A stretch of 64,000 nt of DNA from Glaciecola sp047250385. Lineage in GTDB: Bacteria > Pseudomonadota > Gammaproteobacteria > Enterobacterales > Alteromonadaceae. Position numbers and translations under genes: made by a program. The stretch's first letter is position 1. Each line of letters begins with the position of its first letter. Location of the stretch: NCBI RefSeq assembly GCF_047250385.1, contig NZ_JBLBVM010000048.1:62001-126000 (forward strand). The letters are read 5' to 3'. Shown piece by piece: positions 9,538 to 18,409 of this stretch. The notes under the pieces were generated by a model. It was not told the DNA's origin. It saw nothing but the letters and a program-made list of their open reading frames with translations, and searched no databases.

Positions 9538-10539
9538 TTAGTGGTAACCACCTTCTTTGACTTTCCCTCTAAACACCCAATAAGTCCAACTTGTATAGGC
9601 TAATACAATGGGGATAACAAACAGGAATCCTAATAGTAAGAACAGTTGTGAATTGTAGGATGACGCTGCATCGTAAATGGTAAAGTTAGGTGGCACGATA
9701 TATGGCCATTTACTTACTAGCAAACCAAGGTAGCTGAATAAGAAAATCCCCATAGTTGCTACGAATGGCGTGCCATCTTGTTTCTTTTTCACAGCACGGA
9801 TAACAATAAAGGAGCAATACAGTGTTAACGCAGGCAAGAGCCATATTAAACTGATGTTATCAAACCAACGAAGCTTCACTCTTTCATCAACGAAAGGTGT
9901 GTAAAAGCTGACAATAGCAAAAACGATTAATAGTCCCGCTAGTAGGCGAGGCGTAATCTTGTAGGCCCAATCTTGCAATTCGCCTTCTGTTTTCATGATA
10001 AGCCAGGTACTACCTAAAAGCGCATAACCGGCGACTAATCCAAGCCCCGTAATAACCGTGAACGGCGTTAGCCAATCTAACGCTCCACCAGAGTATACGT
10101 AGCCTTCGGTTTCGAAACCTTGAATATAGGCACCAACCACTGCGCCTTGTGCAAATGCAGCGACAGTTGAACCAACTGCAAAAGACCAGCTCCATAAATG
10201 CTTAGATGTCTTGGCTTTAAAGCGAAATTCAAAAGCGACGCCTCTAAAGATCAGCCCAGCCAGCATCAAAAACACCCCGATATAAAGTGCAGGTAGGAAA
10301 ATTGAGTAGACCAAAGGGAAAGCGGCTAAAAGTCCTGCTCCTCCCAACACTAACCATGTTTCATTTCCATCCCACACCGGGGCAACAGAATTCATCATGG
10401 TGTCGCGGGCTTTCTCATTTGGTGCGAAAGGAAATAGTATCCCTTGCCCCAAATCGAAGCCATCCATTAATACATACATCATCAGTCCAAAACCAATAAT
10501 ACCGGCCCAAATAATGGTTAAATCAAAATGTTGTTCCAT
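9538..10539 (-). CDS. cydB: cytochrome bd quinol oxidase subunit II (CydB/CioB type)
   Basis: The integral membrane protein is 333 residues with about eight or nine helices. The WDGNETWLVLGG motif near residue 55 and the following FRGVAFEFRFK stretch are hallmarks of subunit II. The length matches CioB of cyanide-insensitive oxidases rather than the roughly 380-residue enterobacterial CydB. It forms the oxidase with CydA in the inner membrane, reducing O2 with quinol. The start is 2 bp from the end of cydA. No small CydX-like reading frame fits between cydB and cydD. Confidence 0.95.
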   Translation of the reverse strand: MEQHFDLTIIWAGIIGFGLMMYVLMDGFDLGQGILFPFAPNEKARDTMMNSVAPVWDGNETWLVLGGAGLLAAFPLVYSIFLPALYIGVFLMLAGLIFRGVAFEFRFKAKTSKHLWSWSFAVGSTVAAFAQGAVVGAYIQGFETEGYVYSGGALDWLTPFTVITGLGLVAGYALLGSTWLIMKTEGELQDWAYKITPRLLAGLLIVFAIVSFYTPFVDERVKLRWFDNISLIWLLPALTLYCSFIVIRAVKKKQDGTPFVATMGIFLFSYLGLLVSKWPYIVPPNFTIYDAASSYNSQLFLLLGFLFVIPIVLAYTSWTYWVFRGKVKEGGYH

Positions 10540-10541
10540 GT

Positions 10542-11939
10542 TTATTCATCTCCATCAATGGCAACGTGTGCTGCGGAAAAGGGTCTGCTAGGACGTTCTA
10601 TTTCGTCTGTTTCATGAGGTGCATTTGCTTTCTCCACACCTCCTCTAAATACTTTTAATAAGTAGTAAACGCCGGCACTGAATACAAGGCCATAAACGAT
10701 GATATAACCAATTAGAGTAAACAATGCCATTCCGCCAGTGAGGGAGGGGGTCAAACCTTGTGCATGAGTCATTTGTTGATAAACCAACCATGGCGACCTA
10801 CCCACTTCCGTTACTACCCAGCCCGCTAGAACGGCGATGAAGGGACTCAAACTCATTAAACGTAAACCATTCAAAAATACTGGCGACTTATAAATACGGC
10901 CTTTATGACGCAATACTAAGCCCCAAACTGCAAATATAATCATGAGTAAACCAAGGCCAACCATTATTCTAAAGGACCAAAATACGATAAATACTGGCGG
11001 CTGCTCCTCAATAGGTGCTTGGTCTAAACCAGGAACTTCACCATCCCACTCGTGAGTTAAAACATAACTCGCGAGTTTGGGGATCTTAATTTCGAAGTGA
11101 TTCGTTTGATTCTCTTGATCTGGAATGGCAAAAAGTAATAGTGGTACGCCAGTAGATGTTTCCCAATTCCCTTCCATGGCGGCCACTTTTACAGGCTGAT
11201 GCTTCAATGTATTTAAACCATGAAAGTCACCAACAATAGTTTGTGCAGGCGCTAAAACTAACAAGAACCACATTGCGATTGAAAGTGCTTTTTTATTAGC
11301 CTCCAACTCTCGTTTCTGAATAATAAACCATGCACTGACACCGGCTACAACGAGTGCCGCAGTAAGGAATGAAGCGAGAGCCATATGCACGAATCGATAA
11401 GCAAAAGAGGCGGTAAATAACGCGTCAGCCCAAGACTTTACGTGATACATACCATCTATAAGCTCTAATCCATCTGGTGTTTGCAAAAGAGAGTTGGCTG
11501 ACAAAATCCAAAATGAAGAGATAAAAGTGCCTGTCGCAACCATGATTGCTGCAAATAAATGAACACCCTGTGGTACTTGGTCTCGTCCGAACAGCAGCAC
11601 ACCGAGGAAAGCGGCTTCCAAGAAGAACGCGGTAATCACTTCGTAACTCAAAACAGGGCCGAGAAAATTAGCCGTCGCGTAAGAAAAGTTACTCCAGTTA
11701 GTACCAAATTGGAAGGACATTACAATGCCAGACACAACGCCAATTCCAAATACAACGGCAAACACTTGGATCCAAAACTTAGAAAGTTTCTGCCAAATAG
11801 GGTTACCGGTTTTGAAACTTAAGGTTTCAAAACCTGCAATTGTGCTTGCTAAACCGATCGTAAAAACTGGAAATATGGCGTGAAAACAAACAACGAATGC
11901 AAATTGAATTCGCGAGAGTACTAAGGGATCTAATTCCAT
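10542..11939 (-). CDS. cydA: cytochrome bd quinol oxidase subunit I (CydA/CioA type)
   Basis: The heme-bearing subunit is 465 residues. The His at residue 20 (FAFVVCFHAIFP) corresponds to the heme b595 ligand region, and GWVVTEVGRSPW is the conserved motif preceding the Met ligand region. The protein is shorter than the 522-residue E. coli CydA, which fits a short Q-loop, cyanide-insensitive (CIO) type. It oxidises quinol at the periplasmic face and passes electrons to the di-heme oxygen site. It is the first gene of cydABDC and is preceded by a long structured leader. Confidence 0.95.
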   Translation of the reverse strand: MELDPLVLSRIQFAFVVCFHAIFPVFTIGLASTIAGFETLSFKTGNPIWQKLSKFWIQVFAVVFGIGVVSGIVMSFQFGTNWSNFSYATANFLGPVLSYEVITAFFLEAAFLGVLLFGRDQVPQGVHLFAAIMVATGTFISSFWILSANSLLQTPDGLELIDGMYHVKSWADALFTASFAYRFVHMALASFLTAALVVAGVSAWFIIQKRELEANKKALSIAMWFLLVLAPAQTIVGDFHGLNTLKHQPVKVAAMEGNWETSTGVPLLLFAIPDQENQTNHFEIKIPKLASYVLTHEWDGEVPGLDQAPIEEQPPVFIVFWSFRIMVGLGLLMIIFAVWGLVLRHKGRIYKSPVFLNGLRLMSLSPFIAVLAGWVVTEVGRSPWLVYQQMTHAQGLTPSLTGGMALFTLIGYIIVYGLVFSAGVYYLLKVFRGGVEKANAPHETDEIERPSRPFSAAHVAIDGDE

Positions 11940-12149
11940 ATTGTTACCTATTTCATATAGAGGATTCGAAATTTTAGCTGTACAGTGTTAGAAAATGCTC
12001 AGTAAAAATGCGTAGCTAAAAGTTGCTAACAATGACTGTGTTGCAGGAAACGGTCCACTTTTTAGAGGCTCAATAAATTTGTTGAGTATGTTGTTCTGAC
12101 TATCTGCAAATAGGGGGGATAGAGCCGAGTTAGCAAATGTTCAACTATA

Positions 12150-12212
12150 AAATGATAGTAATTAGTATTCTAAATTACTAACCCTTCCATTCTATTCATT
12201 AAACTATCATTT
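12150..12212. promoter_or_regulatory. nested inverted repeats over the cyd promoter and leader
   Basis: Two perfect dyads are nested. The outer pair is AAATGATAGT (12150-12159) with ACTATCATTT (12203-12212). The inner pair is TAGTAATT (12156-12163) with AATTACTA (12173-12180), with a 9-nt spacer. One outer arm overlaps the predicted -10 box of the cydA promoter, and the inner dyad lies just downstream of the expected start site. That geometry is what a repressor operator would have. The regulator is unknown; the dyads do not match the FNR consensus. Confidence 0.5.
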
Positions 12213-12225
12213 GCTACAGTGTCAA
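12198..12225 (-). promoter_or_regulatory. predicted sigma-70 promoter of cydABDC
   Basis: Read on the minus strand, TTGACA (12225-12220) is followed after 16 nt by TTTAAT (12203-12198). It points at cydA and would give an untranslated leader of about 250 nt. Two near-identical 12-mers, CCAAAATTGACA and CCAAAATTGTCA on the minus strand (12231-12220 and 12252-12241), are 21 bp apart, or two helical turns. The first contributes the -35 box, and the second could bind a factor on the same DNA face. Confidence 0.55.
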
Positions 12226-12311
12226 TTTTGGCAGGAAGCATGACAATTTTGGTTTTTTAATAGCTTGTCATCAACTCCTGTTGCAATTTTTTTATGAGTA
12301 CACGTTTGTAC

Positions 12312-12743
12312 TCACTTATCTTTTCGCATTAATTGAAAAGCAAACCATCCAGACAAAGCACTTGTGCTTGTTAGAAACACTCCCCAAATCCAATCGATCA
12401 TCATGATTAAAAGGGAAAAGCCTTCCAAGATACTATAATTCGTTAAGTTATAAGCACCGTAACTGGCTAAACCTAGTAAGGCGCCATCAATGCCGGCGTA
12501 GTAGAGCGGTTTGTCTCGATTGGGAACAACGGCGAGGATGAATGTGATGCAACCATATAGCAAATAGAATATCAGCCAAGGCCACAAGATAAAATTCTCC
12601 CTTAATAGGCCGTTCATTTCTGTTTTATACCAGTCACCAGATATGAGCGTGAACCAGATTAAATCTAATAGTCCTACTGTGAGTAGGATCGCAAATACAG
12701 ATGCGCAAATACTGCCTAGAAATCGAATGATATTGTCCCGCAT
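12312..12743 (-). CDS. DUF2177 family membrane protein
   Basis: The 143-residue protein has four predicted transmembrane helices. The early DLIWF, the paired aromatic and glycine residues in GALLGLASYGAYNLTNYSIL and the late IDWIWGVFLTS follow the DUF2177 pattern; family function is unknown. A GGAG site lies about 7 nt before the ATG. It is upstream of the cyd operon on the same strand, with 372 bp between, and no clear terminator separates them. The GAGTAC/GTACTC hairpin at its stop codon is followed by A, not T, on this strand. Confidence 0.75.
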   Translation of the reverse strand: MRDNIIRFLGSICASVFAILLTVGLLDLIWFTLISGDWYKTEMNGLLRENFILWPWLIFYLLYGCITFILAVVPNRDKPLYYAGIDGALLGLASYGAYNLTNYSILEGFSLLIMMIDWIWGVFLTSTSALSGWFAFQLMRKDK

Positions 12744-12829
12744 GAATGTCGCTCCAAGTTAAGGTGAAAAGTGGCTGAATCTAAATTTGTTACATTGAGC
12801 TTGTAATTCTACTTTATATCGCATAGTGC

Positions 12830-14527
12830 TTAGAATACTAGGGATATCCCCCTCCCATAAGCCTCTGACGCCGCTTCTAGCCCTTGTGGTGTGTCGATGA
12901 TCACCTGCAAGTCGCCAAACCTTGATTCTCGAAGGGTATAACCCATTGCTTCGAGCTCTGTGATGACTTGTGCATCTAGCCCTGCATGATGACGTATTTC
13001 GTTTTTAGGTAATAATTGGTGATGGAAGCGAGGCTTATTTACTACTTCTTCAGCGCGCATTCCAAACTCAAGAGCATTCAAGATTGATAAATATACGGAA
13101 CTGATTATTGTTGTTCCACCTGGCGCACCAGTCACCATCACGACATCATGGTCTTGCAAAACCATGCTAGGGGCCATTGAAGACAACATGCGTTTTTTTG
13201 CTTGAATTTCATTAGCTTGACCACCAACAGCGCCAAAAACATTGGCGACACCTGGTTTAACACTGAAGTCGTCCATTTCATCGTTGAGTATGAAACCTGC
13301 GCCCTCTACAATTACGCCGCTTCCAAAAGTGATGTTAATGGTCGTAGTATTGGAAACGGCATTGCCCCATTTATCTAAAATAGAAAAATGCGTAGTTTGC
13401 TCTCTCTCTTTCAATCCCGGTTTGATATTCTCAGTGACTGAAATCTGATCTCGCAAAATGCCTTGGCTGCGCATCGCAATATAGTCATCTGAGAGGAGTT
13501 CTTTGACAGGAACTGATATAAAGTCTGGATCACCTAAGTACTCCGCACGATCAGCAAAAATTCGTTTTCCTATCTCTGCTAAGAGATGTATGTATGGTGT
13601 AGAGTTTGGTTCTAAACTAGTTTGTTTTTCGCTTAACAGATCGTACATTTTTAGCCACTGAAGAATAGCGATTCCCCCAGAGCTTGGCGGTGGTGAAGTC
13701 AATATTTCATAGTCACGCCATTTTGCTTTAATCGCTGCGCGGCTCTTTGCTTGATATGAAAGCAAATCTTGCTCGGTGATGAGTCCATTTTCTTTGCGCA
13801 TAAATTCACTGATGATTTGAGCCGTTTTGCCTTTATAAAAACCGTCTCTCCCTTGATCCCTTATGCGAGTTAGTGTGCTCGCTAGCTCTGGCTGCTTAAA
13901 TAATTCATTCGCAGTTGCTGCGCCAAAATAGTCATTAAAATTGACATTGATATTACGTTTCTCTAATTTCTTAGCATATCGTGCAATCGACCGTTCTAAT
14001 TTAGGATGAACAATAAAGCCTTGCTCTGCTAAGGTAACTGCAGGTTGAACTAATTCACTCCACGGCAAGGTGCCATACTTTTCGTGTGCTAACCACATAC
14101 CGGCAACTGTGCCCGGAACACCGGTAGAAAGGACGCCATAAACGGATTGATTAGGAATAACGTTTCCGTTTTCATCTAAATACATGTCTCTATGAGCTGC
14201 TAATGGCGCTTGCTCTCGATAATCAATGAAATCGGCTTTCTTATCCTTATAGACAAGCATGAAACCACCGCCACCAATATTTCCTGCTTCTGGTAAAGTA
14301 ACCGCCAATACAAACTGAGCCGCGATTGCAGCATCAACTGCATTTCCTCCTTTTTGCAAAATATCTCGGGCTACATCGGCACTATAACTGTCAGGCATCG
14401 CGACAGCGGCTTTAGTGGTAGAAGTACTATGCTCAGAATTCAGCTGTTGATTACAGGCAATAAGGGATGTGCATAGGGTTATGATAAGCAAGGTGCGAAT
14501 TGAGAAAGGCACTTTCCACCCAGACAT
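12830..14527 (-). CDS. ggt: gamma-glutamyltransferase, lipoprotein form
   Basis: The 565-residue proenzyme cleaves gamma-glutamyl bonds, as in glutathione, in the periplasm. It self-cleaves before a catalytic Thr, here Thr378 in TTHFSI, followed by the conserved NTTTINITFGSG. Large- and small-subunit regions are both complete. The ATG at 14527 is preferred to one 18 codons upstream: AGGAG lies 8 nt before it, and it opens directly into a signal peptide. The signal ends in LIAC, so the protein is probably lipid-anchored, which is unusual for the E. coli enzyme but seen in related bacteria. The gene is divergent from the YgjP-like gene. Confidence 0.94.
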   Translation of the reverse strand: MSGWKVPFSIRTLLIITLCTSLIACNQQLNSEHSTSTTKAAVAMPDSYSADVARDILQKGGNAVDAAIAAQFVLAVTLPEAGNIGGGGFMLVYKDKKADFIDYREQAPLAAHRDMYLDENGNVIPNQSVYGVLSTGVPGTVAGMWLAHEKYGTLPWSELVQPAVTLAEQGFIVHPKLERSIARYAKKLEKRNINVNFNDYFGAATANELFKQPELASTLTRIRDQGRDGFYKGKTAQIISEFMRKENGLITEQDLLSYQAKSRAAIKAKWRDYEILTSPPPSSGGIAILQWLKMYDLLSEKQTSLEPNSTPYIHLLAEIGKRIFADRAEYLGDPDFISVPVKELLSDDYIAMRSQGILRDQISVTENIKPGLKEREQTTHFSILDKWGNAVSNTTTINITFGSGVIVEGAGFILNDEMDDFSVKPGVANVFGAVGGQANEIQAKKRMLSSMAPSMVLQDHDVVMVTGAPGGTTIISSVYLSILNALEFGMRAEEVVNKPRFHHQLLPKNEIRHHAGLDAQVITELEAMGYTLRESRFGDLQVIIDTPQGLEAASEAYGRGISLVF

Positions 14528-14686
14528 AGTAGTCACTCCTTGGAAGTAGGTTTTGCTTTGAATCCAAAAGCATAAACACAAAGCGTAAACTATGCAATAT
14601 AAGCTGGAGTGGCATAAGCAGCTAATGACAGTCTATCGTTAGCGGAGTAAACTAAGGCCTCATTCACAAATATAAATAGTGACAAC

Positions 14687-15226
14687 GTGTCTTCGTTAAA
14701 ATATTTGGCTTCATATGCTCCTAACCTGCAGCATCAAATTTCACAGTTGTTGGAGCAGGATCGCTTAACAGCTTATTTACTGAAGAAATACCCGACGGTT
14801 AATGATGTTCCCAATGACGCAGCCTTGCGCGATTATGTGATGAGCTTAAAAAATCAGTACCTTAAAAAGTCACAGCCTTTGAGTAAGGTTATATTCGATA
14901 AGAAAATTCACGTTGTTAATAATGCGCTAGGTTTGCATAGCTTTGTATCGCGAGTTCAAGGCGGCAAATTGAAAAGCAAAAATGAAATTCGTATCAGCAC
15001 TTTATTTAAGAATGCGCCGATAGAATTTCTAAATATGATTGTGGTGCATGAACTTGCTCATCTGAAGGAGAAGGAGCATAACAAAGCCTTTTATCAGCTT
15101 TGTCAGCACATGTTACCCGACTATCATCAAATAGAGTTTGATGTCCGAGTATATCTAACTCATCTTGAAGAAAAAGGCGAAATTTACTCGAACCAGTCTG
15201 TTATCGCTCAAAGTGATGACTGTTAA
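14687..15226 (+). CDS. YgjP-like (WLM/DUF45) zinc metallopeptidase domain protein
   Basis: The protein has 179 residues and no signal peptide, so it is probably cytoplasmic. The metal-binding signature HELAHLKEKEHNKAF (HExxH plus a third His six residues on) is characteristic of the YgjP/WLM group of M48-like proteins. The substrate is unknown. The start is GTG; no strong ribosome-binding site is seen, so a few residues either way are possible. yacL follows 13 bp later and is probably co-transcribed. Confidence 0.82.
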   Translation: MSSLKYLASYAPNLQHQISQLLEQDRLTAYLLKKYPTVNDVPNDAALRDYVMSLKNQYLKKSQPLSKVIFDKKIHVVNNALGLHSFVSRVQGGKLKSKNEIRISTLFKNAPIEFLNMIVVHELAHLKEKEHNKAFYQLCQHMLPDYHQIEFDVRVYLTHLEEKGEIYSNQSVIAQSDDC

Positions 15227-15239
15227 CCTTGAGATATTT

Positions 15240-15608
15240 ATGAATTATCAATTTGTGCGTGATCAACAAGGTAAACCCATTGCTCAATTCGATATGGGCA
15301 GCGAGATTTTCTCTCATTGGTTTGCAGAAGAGCTGGGAGATGATCAAAGTAAGATTTCCAGCATACTCGAGGCAATTGAGCAATTGCAAAGCAAGGAAAT
15401 CAAAGAATTTGTTTTGGAAGGAAATGATATTAATTTGTCGCTTGACCCATATGAAGTTGAAGTTAGGTCAAAAATTTTGGACGTTGATGCGCCAATCGAA
15501 TTGCCCGAAGGCACAGAATTGTATGATCAGGAATCCATATCCGGCTGTGGCTTAGAAGACTTCAGTAATGTACTAAATTCTTGGCAAGAATTCGTTGCAG
15601 GGAAGTGA
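15240..15608 (+). CDS. yacL: UPF0231 (YacL) family protein
   Basis: At 122 residues it aligns end to end with E. coli YacL: an MNYQFVRD start, MGSEIFSHWFAEE, and a C-terminal DQESISGCGLEDF segment. The function is unknown and the protein is likely a small cytosolic one. The frame is open further upstream, but the YacL-like start at 15240 fits the family length and sits 13 bp after the metallopeptidase. Confidence 0.88.
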   Translation: MNYQFVRDQQGKPIAQFDMGSEIFSHWFAEELGDDQSKISSILEAIEQLQSKEIKEFVLEGNDINLSLDPYEVEVRSKILDVDAPIELPEGTELYDQESISGCGLEDFSNVLNSWQEFVAGK

Positions 15609-15638
15609 TCTCAATATGCACTGTAGATGGAATTGAGC

Positions 15639-16310
15639 ATGAATAGCATCGTAGATGATTTTGTTGCTCCTCCTTGCATGCAAGAAATAGAAGTACTCGT
15701 CGAAGAAGAGCATTTTTTATTAATAAACAAGCCCAGCGGTTTGTTGTCGCTTTCAGGTAAAAACCCCTTAAACAATGACTCGGTGCATTATCGATTAATT
15801 CAGGAATATCCTACTGCAAGCATGGTACACAGGCTCGATCTGGGTACTTCAGGCATTATGCTGGTGGCATTAAATAAAGCAGCCAATGCCAATTTAGCAA
15901 GGCAATTCCAATTACGTACGGTCACCAAAATTTACCAAAGCATATTAAATGGGCATCTTGATGATGAGCGTGGGCAAATAAGCGCAGCCATTGCCAAAGA
16001 TCCGAAGTTGTTTCCGCGCCTTAAAGTATGTCAAATTAGCGGTAAGCAAGCGCTCACAGACTATCAAGTTATCGAGCGCTCAAATGAACCTAATGCCAGT
16101 CGTGTGATGTTTTATCCGAAAACAGGTCGCACGCACCAACTGCGTATTCACAGCCAATATTTAGGGCATCCAATTCTCGGCTGTGATCTCTACGGAACAG
16201 CTCAAAGCCATCAAGCTTCAAGTCGACTCTTATTGCATGCAGAGAAGCTAGAGTTTGATCATCCAATAACAGGAACGCGAGTGTACGGAAAATGTGCATG
16301 TCCTTTTTGA
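15639..16310 (+). CDS. rluA: RluA family pseudouridine synthase
   Basis: This 223-residue RNA-modifying enzyme has the catalytic motif VHRLDLGTSG (Asp nucleophile) and a C-terminal GRTHQLRIHSQYLGHPILG. Length and overall sequence are closest to E. coli RluA, which modifies U746 of 23S rRNA and U32 of several tRNAs; the target here is inferred. An ATG at 15627 is also possible, but GGAATTGAG precedes the one at 15639. Confidence 0.86.
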   Translation: MNSIVDDFVAPPCMQEIEVLVEEEHFLLINKPSGLLSLSGKNPLNNDSVHYRLIQEYPTASMVHRLDLGTSGIMLVALNKAANANLARQFQLRTVTKIYQSILNGHLDDERGQISAAIAKDPKLFPRLKVCQISGKQALTDYQVIERSNEPNASRVMFYPKTGRTHQLRIHSQYLGHPILGCDLYGTAQSHQASSRLLLHAEKLEFDHPITGTRVYGKCACPF

Positions 16311-16343
16311 TACATTTTTTCTACTAGGACACACCACTATCAC

Positions 16344-16371
16344 TTGGCATTGACTGTCGATTCTATACAAT
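16344..16371 (+). promoter_or_regulatory. predicted promoter of the exonuclease III gene
   Basis: TTGGCA (16344-16349) and TACAAT (16366-16371) are separated by 16 nt, each one mismatch from consensus. The leader that follows has two perfect hairpins: TTTGCGAA/TTCGCAAA at 16389-16412 and TTCGAG/CTCGAA at 16421-16435. They end about 35 nt before the xth start codon. Confidence 0.5.
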
Positions 16372-16472
16372 GCTCACGCGACTATTAATTTGCGAAGCTA
16401 TTATTTCGCAAAATTTTAAATTCGAGAAACTCGAAAGCACGCTGAATCAAAAGTAATCTTGTGGAGAAATAA

Positions 16473-17240
16473 ATGAAACTAGTATCTTGGAACGTAAATG
16501 GTGTTCGCGCTGTAATGAAAAAAGACTTTATGCAGTCTTTTGCATCAATGGATTGCGACGTGCTGTGTTTGCAAGAAACGAAAGCGCAAGATGAACAAGT
16601 GATTGAGGCACTATGTGAAGTTGAAGGTTATCATATATTCGCCAATTCAGCGGTGAAGAAGGGATATTCAGGCACGAGTATTATATCTCGAGTTAAGCCC
16701 ATCGATGTTAGCCGTGATATTGGTATTGAAGAACACGATCAAGAAGGCCGTGTATTGTGTGCAGAGTTTAAAGACTTCTACTTAGTGACTGTGTATACAC
16801 CGAATTCTGGTAGTGAGTTAAAGCGTTTATCTTATCGCCAGCAATGGGATGCCGACTTTTTGACTTACTTAAAAGAGCTTGAAAAAACAAAACCAGTCGT
16901 CGTCTGCGGTGATCTAAACGCCGCACATAAAGACATAGATCTTGCCAGACCAAAGCCGAATTACAATAAAAGCGCAGGTTATACACAAATTGAAATTGAT
17001 GGTATCGATAACTTAGTAGACGCTGGGTATGTAGACTCGTTCCGTGATGTAAACCCAGACACAGTAAAATATAGTTGGTGGAGTTATCGTGCAGGCGCAA
17101 GACAGCGTAATGTAGGATGGAGGATCGATTATTTCATGGTGTCATCTGCATTAAAGCAAAATATAAAAAATGCGGATATATTGAATGATGTGCATGGTTC
17201 AGATCATTGCCCTGTGAGTCTTGAGTTAACAATTGATTAA
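16473..17240 (+). CDS. xth: exodeoxyribonuclease III / AP endonuclease
   Basis: The 255-residue DNA base-excision repair enzyme cuts 5' to abasic sites and degrades 3' ends. EEP-fold motifs are in order: N-terminal SWNVNGVRA, LQETKA (metal-binding Glu), CGDLNAAH, and C-terminal GSDHCPVSLEL. GGAG lies 7 nt before the ATG. A perfect hairpin ACGCTCA/TGAGCGT (17275-17292) follows the stop codon but lacks a T-tract. Confidence 0.95.
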   Translation: MKLVSWNVNGVRAVMKKDFMQSFASMDCDVLCLQETKAQDEQVIEALCEVEGYHIFANSAVKKGYSGTSIISRVKPIDVSRDIGIEEHDQEGRVLCAEFKDFYLVTVYTPNSGSELKRLSYRQQWDADFLTYLKELEKTKPVVVCGDLNAAHKDIDLARPKPNYNKSAGYTQIEIDGIDNLVDAGYVDSFRDVNPDTVKYSWWSYRAGARQRNVGWRIDYFMVSSALKQNIKNADILNDVHGSDHCPVSLELTID

Positions 17241-17313
17241 GTGCTTGAATTAGCCCGTAACGAAGAATTTGAACACGCTCATTTGTGAGCGTCTATAAGC
17301 CAAAAGGATTTGC

Positions 17314-17778
17314 ATGCAACGGAATAACCTACTCATTACAGCGGGCTGCTTAAGTATCTTGGCAGCCCTTCTTCATATCGCCTGCATATTTGGCGGCCCA
17401 GATTGGTATCGGTTTTTTGGTGCCGGTGAGCAAATGGCCCAAATGGCAGCAGATGGAGACACTTACCCAACCATTGCTACATTAGTTATCGCCTCTATTC
17501 TCTCTGTATGGGGGCTTTATGCGTTTTCTGGAGCTGGACTCATTGTAAAATTACCATTACTTAAAACTTGTTTGGTACTAATTACAGCGGTTTATCTAAT
17601 TCGTGGCGTGGCTGGTCTCATACTTCCTTTTCTCACAACAAGCCCTGCAATACATCAAAACTCTATGGCCTTTTGGATGGTAAGTTCTATTGTATGTTGT
17701 GTTTATGGTGCTTATTATCTTTTTGGTACGAAGCGCTTGTGGCAAAGTGAAAGTGCTAACAGACAAAAGGAACACTAA
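17314..17778 (+). CDS. hypothetical four-helix membrane protein
   Basis: The protein is 154 residues with four hydrophobic segments (about residues 8-26, 52-72, 80-103 and 116-135) and a short basic tail. I do not recognise a characterised family. AAGGA precedes the ATG at a good distance, so expression is credible. It lies between xth and a YcxB-like gene on the same strand. Confidence 0.7.
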   Translation: MQRNNLLITAGCLSILAALLHIACIFGGPDWYRFFGAGEQMAQMAADGDTYPTIATLVIASILSVWGLYAFSGAGLIVKLPLLKTCLVLITAVYLIRGVAGLILPFLTTSPAIHQNSMAFWMVSSIVCCVYGAYYLFGTKRLWQSESANRQKEH

Positions 17779-17838
17779 GCTAATCGTGCGCGTTTATGTG
17801 TGCGTGAACAGGGTGTTGTAATCATAATAGGAGCTTAA

Positions 17839-18363
17839 ATGAACTCAATAGTTAGTTTTAAGATCGATTTAGATTGTTTCAAGGAGTATTCGAAATATGC
17901 TTTCAAGCGAGTGTCAGATAAAAAGAGTCAAAAGGGCGCTTTTCTGATCAACTTTGTGATTTGGTTTTTTGCTGTTATTTTTTTCATGTTGACCATTCAA
18001 TCCTTCACAAACGAAAAGTTTTCAATTGATTGGAGCTCAGCGGCTTTCGGAGCCATACTTCCGTTGATATTCGTCGTCAATTTTGTCTTCAACATGATAA
18101 AGCTTCAACGGCAAATGCAACCAAAAGAAGATGGCATTATGCTTGGAGAAAAAACGGTAGAAATATCCGAAGAGGGCATACGAGAAACTCAGACGCTTAC
18201 GCAGTCTTTCTATTCTTGGGCTTGTGTAGAATCGGTGGAAGAAAACAAAGGTGACCTATACCTTTTTTTGGACAATACCCTTGCATTGATCATTCCTAAA
18301 ACTGCTTTTTCGTCGGTTAAAGAAAAAGAAGAATTTAGAGAACTTATTGGAAAATATACATAA
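17839..18363 (+). CDS. YcxB-like domain membrane protein
   Basis: The protein is 174 residues. Two transmembrane helices (about 35-58 and 68-88) are followed by a cytosolic beta-rich domain with the pattern GIRETQTLTQSFYSWACV, then acidic residues and LFLDNTLALIIPK, as in the YcxB-like C-terminal domain. Function is unknown. AGGAG is well placed before the ATG. The gene converges on fadA, with a terminator hairpin between them. Confidence 0.75.
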   Translation: MNSIVSFKIDLDCFKEYSKYAFKRVSDKKSQKGAFLINFVIWFFAVIFFMLTIQSFTNEKFSIDWSSAAFGAILPLIFVVNFVFNMIKLQRQMQPKEDGIMLGEKTVEISEEGIRETQTLTQSFYSWACVESVEENKGDLYLFLDNTLALIIPKTAFSSVKEKEEFRELIGKYT

Positions 18364-18390
18364 AAAAAGGGACACCATAAATGGCGTCCC
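18361..18390 (-). terminator. terminator of fadBA
   Basis: The stem GGGAC-CCAT / ATGG-GTCCC (18369-18390, one internal mismatch) is followed on the minus strand by seven T residues (18368-18362). On the plus strand no T-run follows, so it mainly serves fadA. Confidence 0.8.
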
Positions 18391-18409
18391 TTAGTCATTA
18401 TACTAGCGA

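Noticed and set aside
12286..12320. Hairpin GAGTAC/GTACTC after the DUF2177 gene as its terminator
   Set aside because: On the gene's strand it is followed by A residues, not T, so it does not fit an intrinsic terminator.
16327..16340. Another copy of the GGACACACCTATTT repeat
   Set aside because: Only GGACACACC matches; the remainder differs, so it was not counted.
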